A stretch of DNA of 64,000 nt from Fodinibacter sp963800505 (GTDB lineage Bacteria > Actinomycetota > Actinomycetes > Actinomycetales > Dermatophilaceae), in contig CAWDBL010000004.1 in the NCBI GenBank assembly GCA_963800505.1, positions 1 through 64,000 of the forward strand, written 5' to 3'. Position 1 is the stretch's first letter, and each line of letters opens with the position of its first letter. Of the stretch, positions 42,346 through 50,429 are shown in pieces. Both the position numbers and the translations under genes were made by a program. The notes under the pieces were generated by a model that worked only from the letters and a program-made list of their open reading frames with translations, was not told where the DNA came from and made no database searches.

Positions 42346-43620
42346 TCAGCGGCCGGTGCCCCCGTAGACGACGGCCTCTCCCTCGGTGGAGTCCAGCCCG
42401 AACGCCGTGTGCACCGCCCGCACCGCCTCGTCGAGGAGGTCGTCGCGGGTGATCACCGAGATGCGGATCTCCGAGGTCGAGATCATCTCGATGTTGACCC
42501 CGGCGTTGGCCAGGGCCTTGAAGAACGTCGCCGAGACACCCGGGTTGGAGCGCATGCCCGCACCGACCAGCGAGAGCTTGCCGATCTGGTCGTCGTACTG
42601 GATGGAGCTGAAACCGACCTCGCCCTGGATGCGCTGCAGCGCCTCGACGGCCGCGGTGCCGTCGGTCTTGGGCAGCGTGAAGGAGATGTCGGTGAGGCCG
42701 GTGTCGGTGGCGGAGACGTTCTGCACGATCATGTCGAGGTTGATCTGGGCCAGGGTCACCGCCTCGAAGATCTGGGCGGCCATGCCGGTGCGGTCGGGCA
42801 CGCCGACGACGGTCACCTTGGCCTCGCTGCGGTCGTGGGCCACACCAGCGATGATCGGGGCTTCCACGGCGTCTCCTTCGGGGTCCGGCTGGTCCGTGAC
42901 GATCGTGCCCTCTTTCTGCGAGAACGACGACCGCACGTGGATGGGGATGTCGAAGCGCCGCGCGTACTCGACGCTGCGCAGGTGCAGCACCTTGGACCCG
43001 GAGGCGGCGAGCTCGAGCATCTCCTCGTTGGAGATGCGGGCGATCTTGCGGGCCGAGGGCACGATGCGCGGGTCGGCGGTGAACACGCCGTCGACGTCGG
43101 TGTAGATCTCGCAGACCTCGGCCTTGAGCGCCGCGGCGAGCGCCACGGCGGTGGTGTCGGTGCCGCCACGACCCAGGGTGGTGATCTCCTTGGTGCCCTG
43201 GCTGACGCCCTGGAACCCCGCCACGATGGTGATGTGGCCCTTGCCGAGCGCCTCGGTGATGCGGCCCGGGGTGACGTCGATGATCTTGGCCTTGCCGTGC
43301 ACGCCGTCGGTGATGACGCCGGCCTGGCTGCCGGTGAACGAGCGCGCGCTGAAGCCGAGGTCGGAGATCGCCATGGCCACCAGGGCCATCGAGATGCGCT
43401 CGCCCGCCGTCATCAGCATGTCGAGCTCGCGCGGCGGGGGCACCGGGCTGACGTCGCGGGCGAGGTCGAGCAGGTCGTCGGTGGAGTCGCCCATCGCGGA
43501 GACGGCCACGACGACGTCGTGACCGGCCTTCTTCGTCTCGACGATCCGTCGGGCGACCCGCTTGATGCTCTCGGCGTCGGCCAGCGAGGAACCGCCGTAC
43601 TTCTGGACGACGATGGGCAC
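42346..43620 (-). CDS. lysC: Aspartokinase
   Basis: This 424-residue aspartokinase starts VVQKYGGSSLADAESIKRVA, contains TLGRGGTDTTAVALAAAL and DVDGVFTADPR in the kinase domain, and ends in two ACT domains (TGMAAQIFEAV, and SNPGVSATFFKALANAGVN) for allosteric inhibition. It phosphorylates aspartate at the entry to Lys, Thr, Met and diaminopimelate synthesis. It is followed on the same strand by the asd homologue. Confidence 0.95.
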   Translation of the reverse strand: MPIVVQKYGGSSLADAESIKRVARRIVETKKAGHDVVVAVSAMGDSTDDLLDLARDVSPVPPPRELDMLMTAGERISMALVAMAISDLGFSARSFTGSQAGVITDGVHGKAKIIDVTPGRITEALGKGHITIVAGFQGVSQGTKEITTLGRGGTDTTAVALAAALKAEVCEIYTDVDGVFTADPRIVPSARKIARISNEEMLELAASGSKVLHLRSVEYARRFDIPIHVRSSFSQKEGTIVTDQPDPEGDAVEAPIIAGVAHDRSEAKVTVVGVPDRTGMAAQIFEAVTLAQINLDMIVQNVSATDTGLTDISFTLPKTDGTAAVEALQRIQGEVGFSSIQYDDQIGKLSLVGAGMRSNPGVSATFFKALANAGVNIEMISTSEIRISVITRDDLLDEAVRAVHTAFGLDSTEGEAVVYGGTGR

Positions 43621-43697
43621 GCGCTACTCCCGGGACAGTGGTACGTGTGGGGTCGGCGACCACTCTAACCGCAGGCCTCGCGACCGTTCGCCACGCC

Positions 43698-43892
43698 CGG
43701 ATGCCGGTCGGCCGGCATCCGCGCCACCCCGACTTCGTGCGGATCTCCCACCCCTCCGGCATCCCCCGAACCCCGACTTCGTGCGGATCTCCCACCCCTC
43801 CGGCATCCCCCGAACCCCGACTTCGTGCGACTTGCCTACGGTTCTCGGGGCTCGCCGGTCCGAAAACCGCACCCAAGTCGCACGAAGTCGGG
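43698..43892. repeat. Tandem 44-bp repeats and inverted repeat upstream of lysC
   Basis: Two exact 44-bp direct copies (43727-43770 and 43771-43814), each starting CCCCGACTTCGTGCGGATCT and ending CCGGCATCCCCCGAA, are followed by a partial third. CCCGACTTCGTGCGACTTG (43816-43834) has a perfect inverted copy at 43874-43892. At 43698-43722 the octamers GGATGCCG and CGGCATCC face each other. This fills the divergent space between lysC and the FAD oxidoreductase gene. Confidence 0.75.
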
Positions 43893-43968
43893 ACAGGGGG
43901 GTGGCAGGAGGCGCGGCTCGGCGTAGCGTCGCGAGCACCCGTGCACCACCCCGTCCGAGGAGGGTTCC

Positions 43969-45114
43969 ATGTCGATCGTCATCGTCGGCGCCGGTCTGGC
44001 CGGCGGCACCGCCGCCACCGAGCTGCGCGAGCAGGGCCACACCGGCCCGGTCGTGCTCATCGGCGCCGAGCCACACGCGCCCTACGAGCGGCCACCGCTG
44101 TCGAAGGGCTACCTGCTCGGCAACGACCCGATCGACGACGCCTTCGTGCACCCGCTCGACTGGTACGCCGAGCACGACGTCGACCTCCGGCTCGGCGTCG
44201 AGGCAACCGCGATCGACACCGAGGCCCACGTCGTGCACACCAGCGCCGGTGACGTCGACTACGACGGGCTGCTGCTGGCCACTGGGGCGGAGCCCCGACG
44301 CCTGGCCCTCGCCGAGGAGAGCGGCGTGCCCACGGCCTACCTGCGCACCATCGAGGACAGCGACCGGCTGAAGGCGGCCTTCGCGAAGGGCGGCCGGATC
44401 GCGGTCGTCGGGGCCGGCTGGATCGGGTTGGAAGCCGCCGCGGCGGCACGTGCGGCCGGCTGCGAGGTGACCGTCTACGAGACGGCCGACCTGCCGCTGC
44501 TGCGGGTGCTCGGCCCGACGGTGGCTCAAGCCTTCGCCGACCTGCACCGCAGCCACGGCGTCGACCTGCGCCTGGGCACCGAGGTGACCGCGCAGGACCT
44601 CGCGGGCGCCGATCTGGTCGTGGCCGGCATCGGCGTCACGCCACGGGTGGCGCTGGCCGAGGAGGCCGGGCTGGCCGTCGACAACGGCGTGCTGGTGGAT
44701 GCCGGGCTGCGCACGGCCCACGCAGAGCGTGGGACCCGAGTGCCCGACGTGTTCGCCGTCGGCGACATCGCCAACCACGACCACCCCGTGCTGGGCCGGC
44801 GCATTCGGGTCGAGCACTGGGACACCGCCATCAACCAGGCCAAGGTGGCCGCCCACAACCTCGCCGGTGCCGATGAGGCCTACGACGCGATGCCCTACTT
44901 CTTCACCGACCAGTACGACCTGGGCATGGAGTACGTCGGGAACGCCGGGGCCGACGACGAGGTGGTCGTGCACGGAGACCTGGCGGGCCTGGCCTTCCGG
45001 GCGTTCTGGCTGCGCGACGGGCGGGTCGTGGCGGCGATGCACGCCAACGACTGGGACGCCACCGACGACCTGCGCGCCGCTGTCGCCTCGGGCGACCTCC
45101 CACCCGCTCCATAA
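43969..45114 (+). CDS. FAD-dependent NAD(P)H:ferredoxin/rubredoxin reductase-like oxidoreductase
   Basis: This 381-residue protein has two Rossmann motifs (VIVGAGLAGGTAATELRE at the N-terminus for FAD; IAVVGAGWIGLEAAAAARAAG for NAD(P)H) and the FAD-contacting VPDVFAVGDIANHDHPVLG. PYERPPLSKGYLLG is the signature of the ferredoxin/putidaredoxin reductase group. It would pass electrons to a ferredoxin or rubredoxin. The ATG follows GAGGAGGGTTCC. Confidence 0.92.
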   Translation: MSIVIVGAGLAGGTAATELREQGHTGPVVLIGAEPHAPYERPPLSKGYLLGNDPIDDAFVHPLDWYAEHDVDLRLGVEATAIDTEAHVVHTSAGDVDYDGLLLATGAEPRRLALAEESGVPTAYLRTIEDSDRLKAAFAKGGRIAVVGAGWIGLEAAAAARAAGCEVTVYETADLPLLRVLGPTVAQAFADLHRSHGVDLRLGTEVTAQDLAGADLVVAGIGVTPRVALAEEAGLAVDNGVLVDAGLRTAHAERGTRVPDVFAVGDIANHDHPVLGRRIRVEHWDTAINQAKVAAHNLAGADEAYDAMPYFFTDQYDLGMEYVGNAGADDEVVVHGDLAGLAFRAFWLRDGRVVAAMHANDWDATDDLRAAVASGDLPPAP

Positions 45115-45194
45115 CCCGACTGATTGCGAATCTCCCACCGCACAGCGGCGTCCTGCCGTCCCTCGGGAGGGTGGGAGATTCGCAATAAGTCGGG
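45115..45194. terminator. Long inverted repeat between convergent genes
   Basis: CCCGACTGATTGCGAATCTC plus CCACC (45115-45139) is matched by GGTGGGAGATTCGCAAT plus AAGTCGGG (45170-45194) with one mispaired position group. It starts at the end of the reductase gene and faces the end of the DUF5063 gene. The segment CCCGACT-N3-TGCG-N-ATCTCCCACC is shared with the repeats upstream of lysC. Confidence 0.65.
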
Positions 45195-45203
45195 AAGGTG
45201 GGC

Positions 45204-45758
45204 TCAGGGGTGGAGGGCGTCGAACTCGGCCTCGGACACGGCATCCGGGTCGGCGTCGAGGCGCACGTGCGCGAGCAGCGCCTGCACCACCCGCAGGGCG
45301 GATGCCGCGCGCTCGCCCCAGTGCGAGAGGTAGCTGAACTGCCACCACCACAGCGCCTCGACCGGGCGGCCGGCCGCCTGGTGGCTGAGCCCGTGGGTGA
45401 GCGCCGAGGCGATGTCGACCAGGTCGTTGCTGAGGTAGCCCACCGTGGGCTCGGGGTCGATCACCGGGTCGGCGACGTCGGCGTACTCGTCGAGGCCCTC
45501 GAAGACGTTGGCGAGGCTCTCGCGCAGGGGGTCGAGCTCGGCATCCGGGCCAGCGTCGGGCTCGAACCGCGCGACCGGCACGACGTCTTCGACCGCGCCG
45601 AGCCGGGCTCCCATGACGAGCACCTGCGACAGGGCGAGCAGCGCCATCGGCAAGGTGGCCTCGGGGCTGTTGCCCGACGCGATCTCGCGCAGGGTGAGCA
45701 GGTAGACCTGGGCATCGGCCGCTGACTGCTCGGACAGCGCGGTCCAGTCGTCAGACAT
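45204..45758 (-). CDS. DUF5063 family protein
   Basis: This 184-residue acidic helical protein has VYLLTLREIASGNSPEATLP, then VGYLSNDLVDIASALTHGL and PVEALWWWQFSYLSHWGERA, which mark the DUF5063 family commonly encoded after recR in actinobacteria. It overlaps the recR stop by eight bases. Its function is unknown; conserved coupling to recR suggests a link to DNA maintenance, which is inference. Confidence 0.85.
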   Translation of the reverse strand: MSDDWTALSEQSAADAQVYLLTLREIASGNSPEATLPMALLALSQVLVMGARLGAVEDVVPVARFEPDAGPDAELDPLRESLANVFEGLDEYADVADPVIDPEPTVGYLSNDLVDIASALTHGLSHQAAGRPVEALWWWQFSYLSHWGERAASALRVVQALLAHVRLDADPDAVSEAEFDALHP

Positions 45759-46350
45759 CGAGCAGTCTCCTCCCCTCGAAGGCCCGCCCCAGGGTGACCT
45801 CGTCGGCGTACTCGAGGTCGCCGCCCACGGGCAGCCCGGACGCCAGCCGGGTGACGCGAAGCCCGAACACCTTGAGCATCCGGGACAGGTAGCTGGCGGT
45901 GGCCTCGCCCTCGAGGTTGGGGTCGGTCGCGATGATCACCTCGGTGACGACGCCGTCGCCGAGCCGGGCGAGCAGCTCGCGCACCCGCAGGTCGTCGGGG
46001 CCGATGCCGTCGATCGGGCTGATCGCGCCGCCCAGCACGTGGTAGCGGCCCCGGAACTCACGGGTGCGCTCGATGGCGACGACGTCCTTGGGCTCCTCGA
46101 CCACGCAGATGGCGTGCACGTCGCGGCGGGGGTCGAGGCAGATGCGGCAGCGGGTGGCCTCGGCGACGTTGAAGCACAGCTCACAGAAGCGCACGCGCGC
46201 CTTGACCTCGGTCAGCGACTGCACCAGGCGCTCGACGTCGGCCGGGTCGGCCTGGAGCAGGTGGAACGCGATGCGCTGCGCGCTCTTGGGACCGACGCCC
46301 GGCAGCCTGCCGAGCTCGTCGATGAGGTCCTGGACCGCGCCTTCGTACAC
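45751..46350 (-). CDS. recR: Recombination mediator RecR
   Basis: This 199-residue protein has the RecR helix-hairpin-helix (LPGVGPKSAQRIAFHLL), four zinc cysteines (56, 59, 68, 71 in CELCFNVAEATRCRIC), a Toprim domain (VVEEPKDVVAIE, with IIATDPNLEGEATASYL) and a C-terminal tail. With RecF and RecO it loads RecA on gapped DNA. It lies near dnaX, as in many bacteria, though three other genes separate them here. Confidence 0.96.
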   Translation of the reverse strand: MYEGAVQDLIDELGRLPGVGPKSAQRIAFHLLQADPADVERLVQSLTEVKARVRFCELCFNVAEATRCRICLDPRRDVHAICVVEEPKDVVAIERTREFRGRYHVLGGAISPIDGIGPDDLRVRELLARLGDGVVTEVIIATDPNLEGEATASYLSRMLKVFGLRVTRLASGLPVGGDLEYADEVTLGRAFEGRRLLDV

Positions 46351-46424
46351 ACGTCGAGACTACGACCTCGCGCGCACGGTGTCGTCCGCCGCCGCGCCCG
46401 GATGCCGGAGCGTCCGGTGGGTGG

Positions 46425-46649
46425 TCAGCTGCGGACGAGGACGTACTCGCCGGCCTCGTCCAGAGCCGCGACCACCTCGTCGTCGGTGAGGTCGCGCTCG
46501 GTGACGACCGTGACGGTCGAGGCACCGCCGTCGACCACCTCGACCTGGGCGTCGAGCACGCCGTCGAGGGCCATCAGCTCCTCGCTGACCGCTGTGGCGC
46601 AGTGCCCGCAGGTGAGGCCGGTGGCCTCGAAACGCTGGGTGGTCGACAT
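46425..46649 (-). CDS. Heavy-metal-associated domain protein, copper chaperone-like
   Basis: This 74-residue ferredoxin-like HMA protein has the metal motif GLTCGHCATAVSEEL and the usual strands (QVEVVDGGASTVTVV). It resembles CopZ and probably carries Cu(I) in the cytoplasm. A strong ribosome site, GAAGGAGAAACACC, precedes the ATG. No copper ATPase gene is adjacent. Confidence 0.9.
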   Translation of the reverse strand: MSTTQRFEATGLTCGHCATAVSEELMALDGVLDAQVEVVDGGASTVTVVTERDLTDDEVVAALDEAGEYVLVRS

Positions 46650-46663
46650 GGTGTTTCTCCTTC

Positions 46664-47359
46664 TCAGATGCCGACTGCCGCACCCGTGGAGTCGGGGGGC
46701 AGCTCGTTGTAGGTGTCGGCCCGCTCCTGGCCGGAGAGGGCGGCGATGGCGTCCATGACCTCGTCGGTGAGCAGGCGACGGGCCTTGCCGGCCGGCATGC
46801 CGTCGAAGGATGCCGGGTAGATGGGCCGGCCGAACGCCACCTTCACCTTCGCCAGCCGCGGGAAGCTCGCCCCGATCGGCTGCACCCGGTCGGTGCCGAC
46901 CAGGCCCACCGGCACGACGGGCACGCCGGCGGTGAGGGCCAGCCAGGCCACCCCGGTGCGCCCCTTGTAGAGGCGGCCGTCGCGCGAGCGGGTGCCCTCG
47001 GGGTAGATGCCGAACCCGCCGCCCTCCTGCAGCACGGTCAGGGCGGCGTCGAGCGACTCCTGGGCGGCCCGCGACGAGTGCCGGTCGACGGGGATGGCGT
47101 TGGAGTTGGCGAAGAAGGCCCGCCGCACCGCCCCGCTGACGCCGGTGCCGGTGAAGTAGTCGGACTTGGCCAGGAAGGCGACCGGGCGCGGGGCCGCGAT
47201 CGGGATGGCGAACGAGTCGATGAACGACAGGTGGTTGCTGGCGATGAGCACCCCACCGGTGGGCGGCACGTTGTGGGCGCCGGTGATGGTGGGCCGCCAG
47301 ATCAGCTTGGACAGCGGTGCGACCACGCCGTGGCTGACCCGGTAGGAGCGTGCGCTCAC
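46664..47359 (-). CDS. 1-acyl-glycerol-3-phosphate acyltransferase family protein
   Basis: This 231-residue PlsC-type enzyme has the HX4D motif (SNHLSFIDSFAIP) and the glycerol-phosphate motif YPEGTRSRDGRLYKG. It should acylate lysophosphatidic acid in phospholipid synthesis. The start is a GTG at 47359 overlapping the dnaX stop (GTGA), preceded by AGAGGA, so it is coupled to dnaX. Confidence 0.9.
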   Translation of the reverse strand: MSARSYRVSHGVVAPLSKLIWRPTITGAHNVPPTGGVLIASNHLSFIDSFAIPIAAPRPVAFLAKSDYFTGTGVSGAVRRAFFANSNAIPVDRHSSRAAQESLDAALTVLQEGGGFGIYPEGTRSRDGRLYKGRTGVAWLALTAGVPVVPVGLVGTDRVQPIGASFPRLAKVKVAFGRPIYPASFDGMPAGKARRLLTDEVMDAIAALSGQERADTYNELPPDSTGAAVGI

Positions 47360-49602
47360 CGGGGGTCCTCTGCGATGACGGTGCCGCCGAGGATGCGCTC
47401 GACCACCGGGATCCCGACGTCGGTGAGGTCGTCGATCGACTCGTCGTCGTCGCTGATGGCCGTGTCGTCGACGACGTGCTCGGCCGCGACGACCTCGGCC
47501 TGCGCCTCGACGGCGACCGCAGCCTTGGCCTGCTCGAGGGGGCTGGCCCACGACGGCGCCGTGTCGGGCGGGGGCGGGGCGTCGGACCAGCTCGCGGGCT
47601 CGCGGGTGCGACCGACGCCGCCGCGAGCGCCGGACCCCTCGGTCGAGCCGGGCGCCGAGCCCCCGCGGCCGCCGCCCTCCTCGCGCCCCGCGGGTGCCGC
47701 CGGAGGGGCGCCGGAGGGCGCCGCGGCCGGCCCGGCATCCCACGCGCTGGGGCCGGAACCGGACGGCGGCCCGCCGCGGCCGGCAGCGCCGGCGTCGTCG
47801 GAGGGCACCCCGTCGACCCTGGCGTCGACGCCGAGCACGTCGATCAGGGCCTGGCGCACATAGTCGGCGTGAGCACCGCGCCGGAAGGTCTCGGCCAGCC
47901 CGACGGTGGAGATGCCGAGCAGCACCCGCGTGCCGTCGTAGTCGACGACCTGGGCGTTCTGCGCGACGAAGGTCCAGGTGACCCGCTTGTTGCGGCTCAG
48001 CCAGTCGAGCACGTCGGGCCAGGAGCGGCGCAGCGCGTCGGTGTCGAGGCCACCGGGCCCCACCGGCTGCGCGACCGGGGCCGGCTCGGGCACCGGAGGT
48101 GGTGCCGGCGGCGACCCGGGAGACGGTGCGGATGCCGGTGACGCCCCGCCCGCGGTCTCTCGCGCCGCGCGGTGCTGGGGCTCGTCGTCGTCGGGGGGCG
48201 GCTCGACGTCGGCAGTCGACGCCGGCCCGGTGGGGGCGGACGCAGCCGCCGGAGTCGTCGCCGGCGATGGGCCGGACACCGCGGCGGCAGGAGGTGCGGA
48301 GAACACCGGGGCGGCGGGCGTCGTCGGCCCGGACGGCGCGACGGGCGCCCCCGCGGCAGCGGGAGGCGCAGCCCCAACGACAGGCGCGGTCGCAGCGGGC
48401 GGCGCGGGTGCGGCATACGACACCGCGGCCGTCGGCACCCCGCCGACGTCGAGGCGGCGCTCGAGCCGGTCGAGGCGGGCGGCGTACCCGGCCTCTCCGG
48501 CAGCGCCGGGCAGCAGGATGCGGGCGGCGATCAGCTCGAGCTGGAGCCGCGGCGCCGTGGCGCCGGTCATCTCGGTGAGGCCGGAGTTGACGACGTCGGC
48601 AGCCCGCGAGAGCGCCCCCGGGCCGAACGCGGCGGCCTGGCGCCGCATCCGCTCGAGCTGGTCCTCGGGCACGTGGCGCAGCACCGACCCCGCGCCGTCG
48701 GTGACCGCGGCGACGACGATGAGGTCGCGCAGCCGCTCGAGGAGGTCCTCGACGAAGCGTCGGGGGTCGAGCCCGGTCTCGACGACCTTGTCGATGGAGC
48801 GGAACACCGAGGCCGCGTCACCGGCGGCGAAGGCGTCGATGGCGGCATCGAGCAGCTCGCCGTCGGTGAACCCGAGCAGCGCCGCGGCCGACTCGTAGGT
48901 GAGCCCCTCGGGCCCCGACCCCGCGATGAGCTGGTCGAGCACCGACAGCGAGTCACGCACCGACCCGCCGCCGGCCCGCACGACGAACGACAGCACGCCG
49001 GGCGCCACGGCCACGCCCTCCTTGACGCAGAGCTCCTCCATGTAGGCCTGCAGCCGGGCGGGCGGCACCAGCCGGAACGGGTAGTGGTGGGTGCGCGAGC
49101 GGATGGTGCCGATGACCTTCTCGGGCTCGGTGGTCGCGAAGACGAACTTCACGTGCTCGGGCGGCTCCTCGACGATCTTCAGCAGCGCGTTGAAGCCCTG
49201 CGGCGTGACCATGTGGGCCTCGTCGATGATGTAGATCTTGTAGCGGCTCTGGGCCGGCCCGTACGACGCGCGCTCGCGCAGGTCGCGGGCGTCGTCGACA
49301 CCGCCGTGGCTCGCGGCGTCGATCTCGATGACGTCGACCGTGCCCGACCCCCCGCGGGCCAGCGCCACGCACGAGTCGCAGGTGCCGCACGGCTCGGGCG
49401 TCGGCCCGGACTCGCAGTTCAGGCAGCGGGCCAGGATGCGCGCGCTGGTGGTCTTGCCGCACCCGCGCGGGCCGCTGAACAGGTAGGCGTGGTTGACCCG
49501 GCTGGTGCGCAGCGCCTGCATGAGCGGCTCGGTCACGTGCTCCTGCCCGATGACGTCGGCGAACGTCTCGGGGCGGTAGCGGCGGTACAGCGCGGTGCTC
49601 AT
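47356..49602 (-). CDS. dnaX: DNA polymerase III gamma/tau subunit
   Basis: This 748-residue clamp-loader protein starts STALYRRYRPETFADVIGQE, with Walker A at about 44-51 (GPRGCGKTT), zinc cysteines 60, 63, 72, 75 and 78, DEAHMVTPQGFNALLKIVEE (Walker B) and the sensor region. From about residue 400 there is a long Ala/Pro/Gly-rich linker before a C-terminal tau-like domain (LRRSWPDVLDWLSRNKRVTW). The upstream frame extension to 49632 has no ribosome site. Confidence 0.96.
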   Translation of the reverse strand: MSTALYRRYRPETFADVIGQEHVTEPLMQALRTSRVNHAYLFSGPRGCGKTTSARILARCLNCESGPTPEPCGTCDSCVALARGGSGTVDVIEIDAASHGGVDDARDLRERASYGPAQSRYKIYIIDEAHMVTPQGFNALLKIVEEPPEHVKFVFATTEPEKVIGTIRSRTHHYPFRLVPPARLQAYMEELCVKEGVAVAPGVLSFVVRAGGGSVRDSLSVLDQLIAGSGPEGLTYESAAALLGFTDGELLDAAIDAFAAGDAASVFRSIDKVVETGLDPRRFVEDLLERLRDLIVVAAVTDGAGSVLRHVPEDQLERMRRQAAAFGPGALSRAADVVNSGLTEMTGATAPRLQLELIAARILLPGAAGEAGYAARLDRLERRLDVGGVPTAAVSYAAPAPPAATAPVVGAAPPAAAGAPVAPSGPTTPAAPVFSAPPAAAVSGPSPATTPAAASAPTGPASTADVEPPPDDDEPQHRAARETAGGASPASAPSPGSPPAPPPVPEPAPVAQPVGPGGLDTDALRRSWPDVLDWLSRNKRVTWTFVAQNAQVVDYDGTRVLLGISTVGLAETFRRGAHADYVRQALIDVLGVDARVDGVPSDDAGAAGRGGPPSGSGPSAWDAGPAAAPSGAPPAAPAGREEGGGRGGSAPGSTEGSGARGGVGRTREPASWSDAPPPPDTAPSWASPLEQAKAAVAVEAQAEVVAAEHVVDDTAISDDDESIDDLTDVGIPVVERILGGTVIAEDPR

Positions 49603-49745
49603 CACCCGAACCCTAGCCGCGATGCCGGACACCCGGCACGCCGCGCCTCGCCCTGTGGACGCCGCCTCACCAGCCGCCTCGAGCAGCCCTGGCCGAGGCG
49701 CTCTGCGGGGCCGCGCGACCGGGCCGCGCTAGGGTTCCACGACCG

Positions 49746-50429
49746 GTGCACGGCGACGCGGAGGTGTCCACAGTGGCGGCAGGAACCGTCCCCGGATGCC
49801 GGGTGGTGGCCGACGGGGTGTCCAAGGTGCTCGACGTCGCGACCCTGCTCGCGCCGCTGAGCCTGGTCGCCGAGCCCGGGTCGTGCGTCGTGGTGCGAGG
49901 CCCGAACGGGTCGGGCAAGACCACGCTCCTCCGGCTCGTCGCCGGGCTGCTCGCCCCCACCACCGGGTCGGTCACCATCGACGACGACCCGGCGGACGAG
50001 CGGCGCCGTTCCACCCGCGAGAACGTCGCGGCCCTCATCGGCCCCCCGGCGGCCTACCGCGACCTCACCCTCGCCGACCACCTGACCCTCGTCGACGCGA
50101 CCTGGGGCCGCGACGCCTCCAGCTGCGCGCAGCGGGTGCAGCAGCAGCTCGACACCTTCGGCCTCGGCGCCCTCGGCGAGCGCTTCCCCCACGAGCTGTC
50201 CTCCGGGCAGGGCCAGCTCTTCCGGCTGGCCCTCACCTGGTTCCGGCCCGCTCGGCTGCTCATCCTCGACGAGCCCGAGCAGCGGCTCGACACCGACCGG
50301 CGGGCCATGGTGGGCGACCTGGTGCTCGCGCGGTGCGCGTCGGGAACGACCGTGCTGATGGCGTGCCACGACCCGGCGCTCACGGCAGCGGTCGCCGACG
50401 AGGTGGTCGACGTCGGCGGCGACGGATGA
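49746..50429 (+). CDS. ABC transporter ATP-binding protein
   Basis: This 227-residue ATPase has Walker A RGPNGSGKTTLLRL, a signature ELSSGQGQLFRLALTW (the usual LSGGQ is LSSGQ) and Walker B LLILDEPEQRLD. It lies four bases into an overlap with the DUF6297 membrane protein, which is presumably its membrane partner. The direction is probably export or a multidrug/lantibiotic-type function; the substrate is unknown. The start is a GTG. Confidence 0.88.
   Translation: MHGDAEVSTVAAGTVPGCRVVADGVSKVLDVATLLAPLSLVAEPGSCVVVRGPNGSGKTTLLRLVAGLLAPTTGSVTIDDDPADERRRSTRENVAALIGPPAAYRDLTLADHLTLVDATWGRDASSCAQRVQQQLDTFGLGALGERFPHELSSGQGQLFRLALTWFRPARLLILDEPEQRLDTDRRAMVGDLVLARCASGTTVLMACHDPALTAAVADEVVDVGGDG

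Noticed and set aside
43727..43829. CRISPR array
   Set aside because: The direct copies abut each other without spacers, only two full units exist and no cas gene is nearby.
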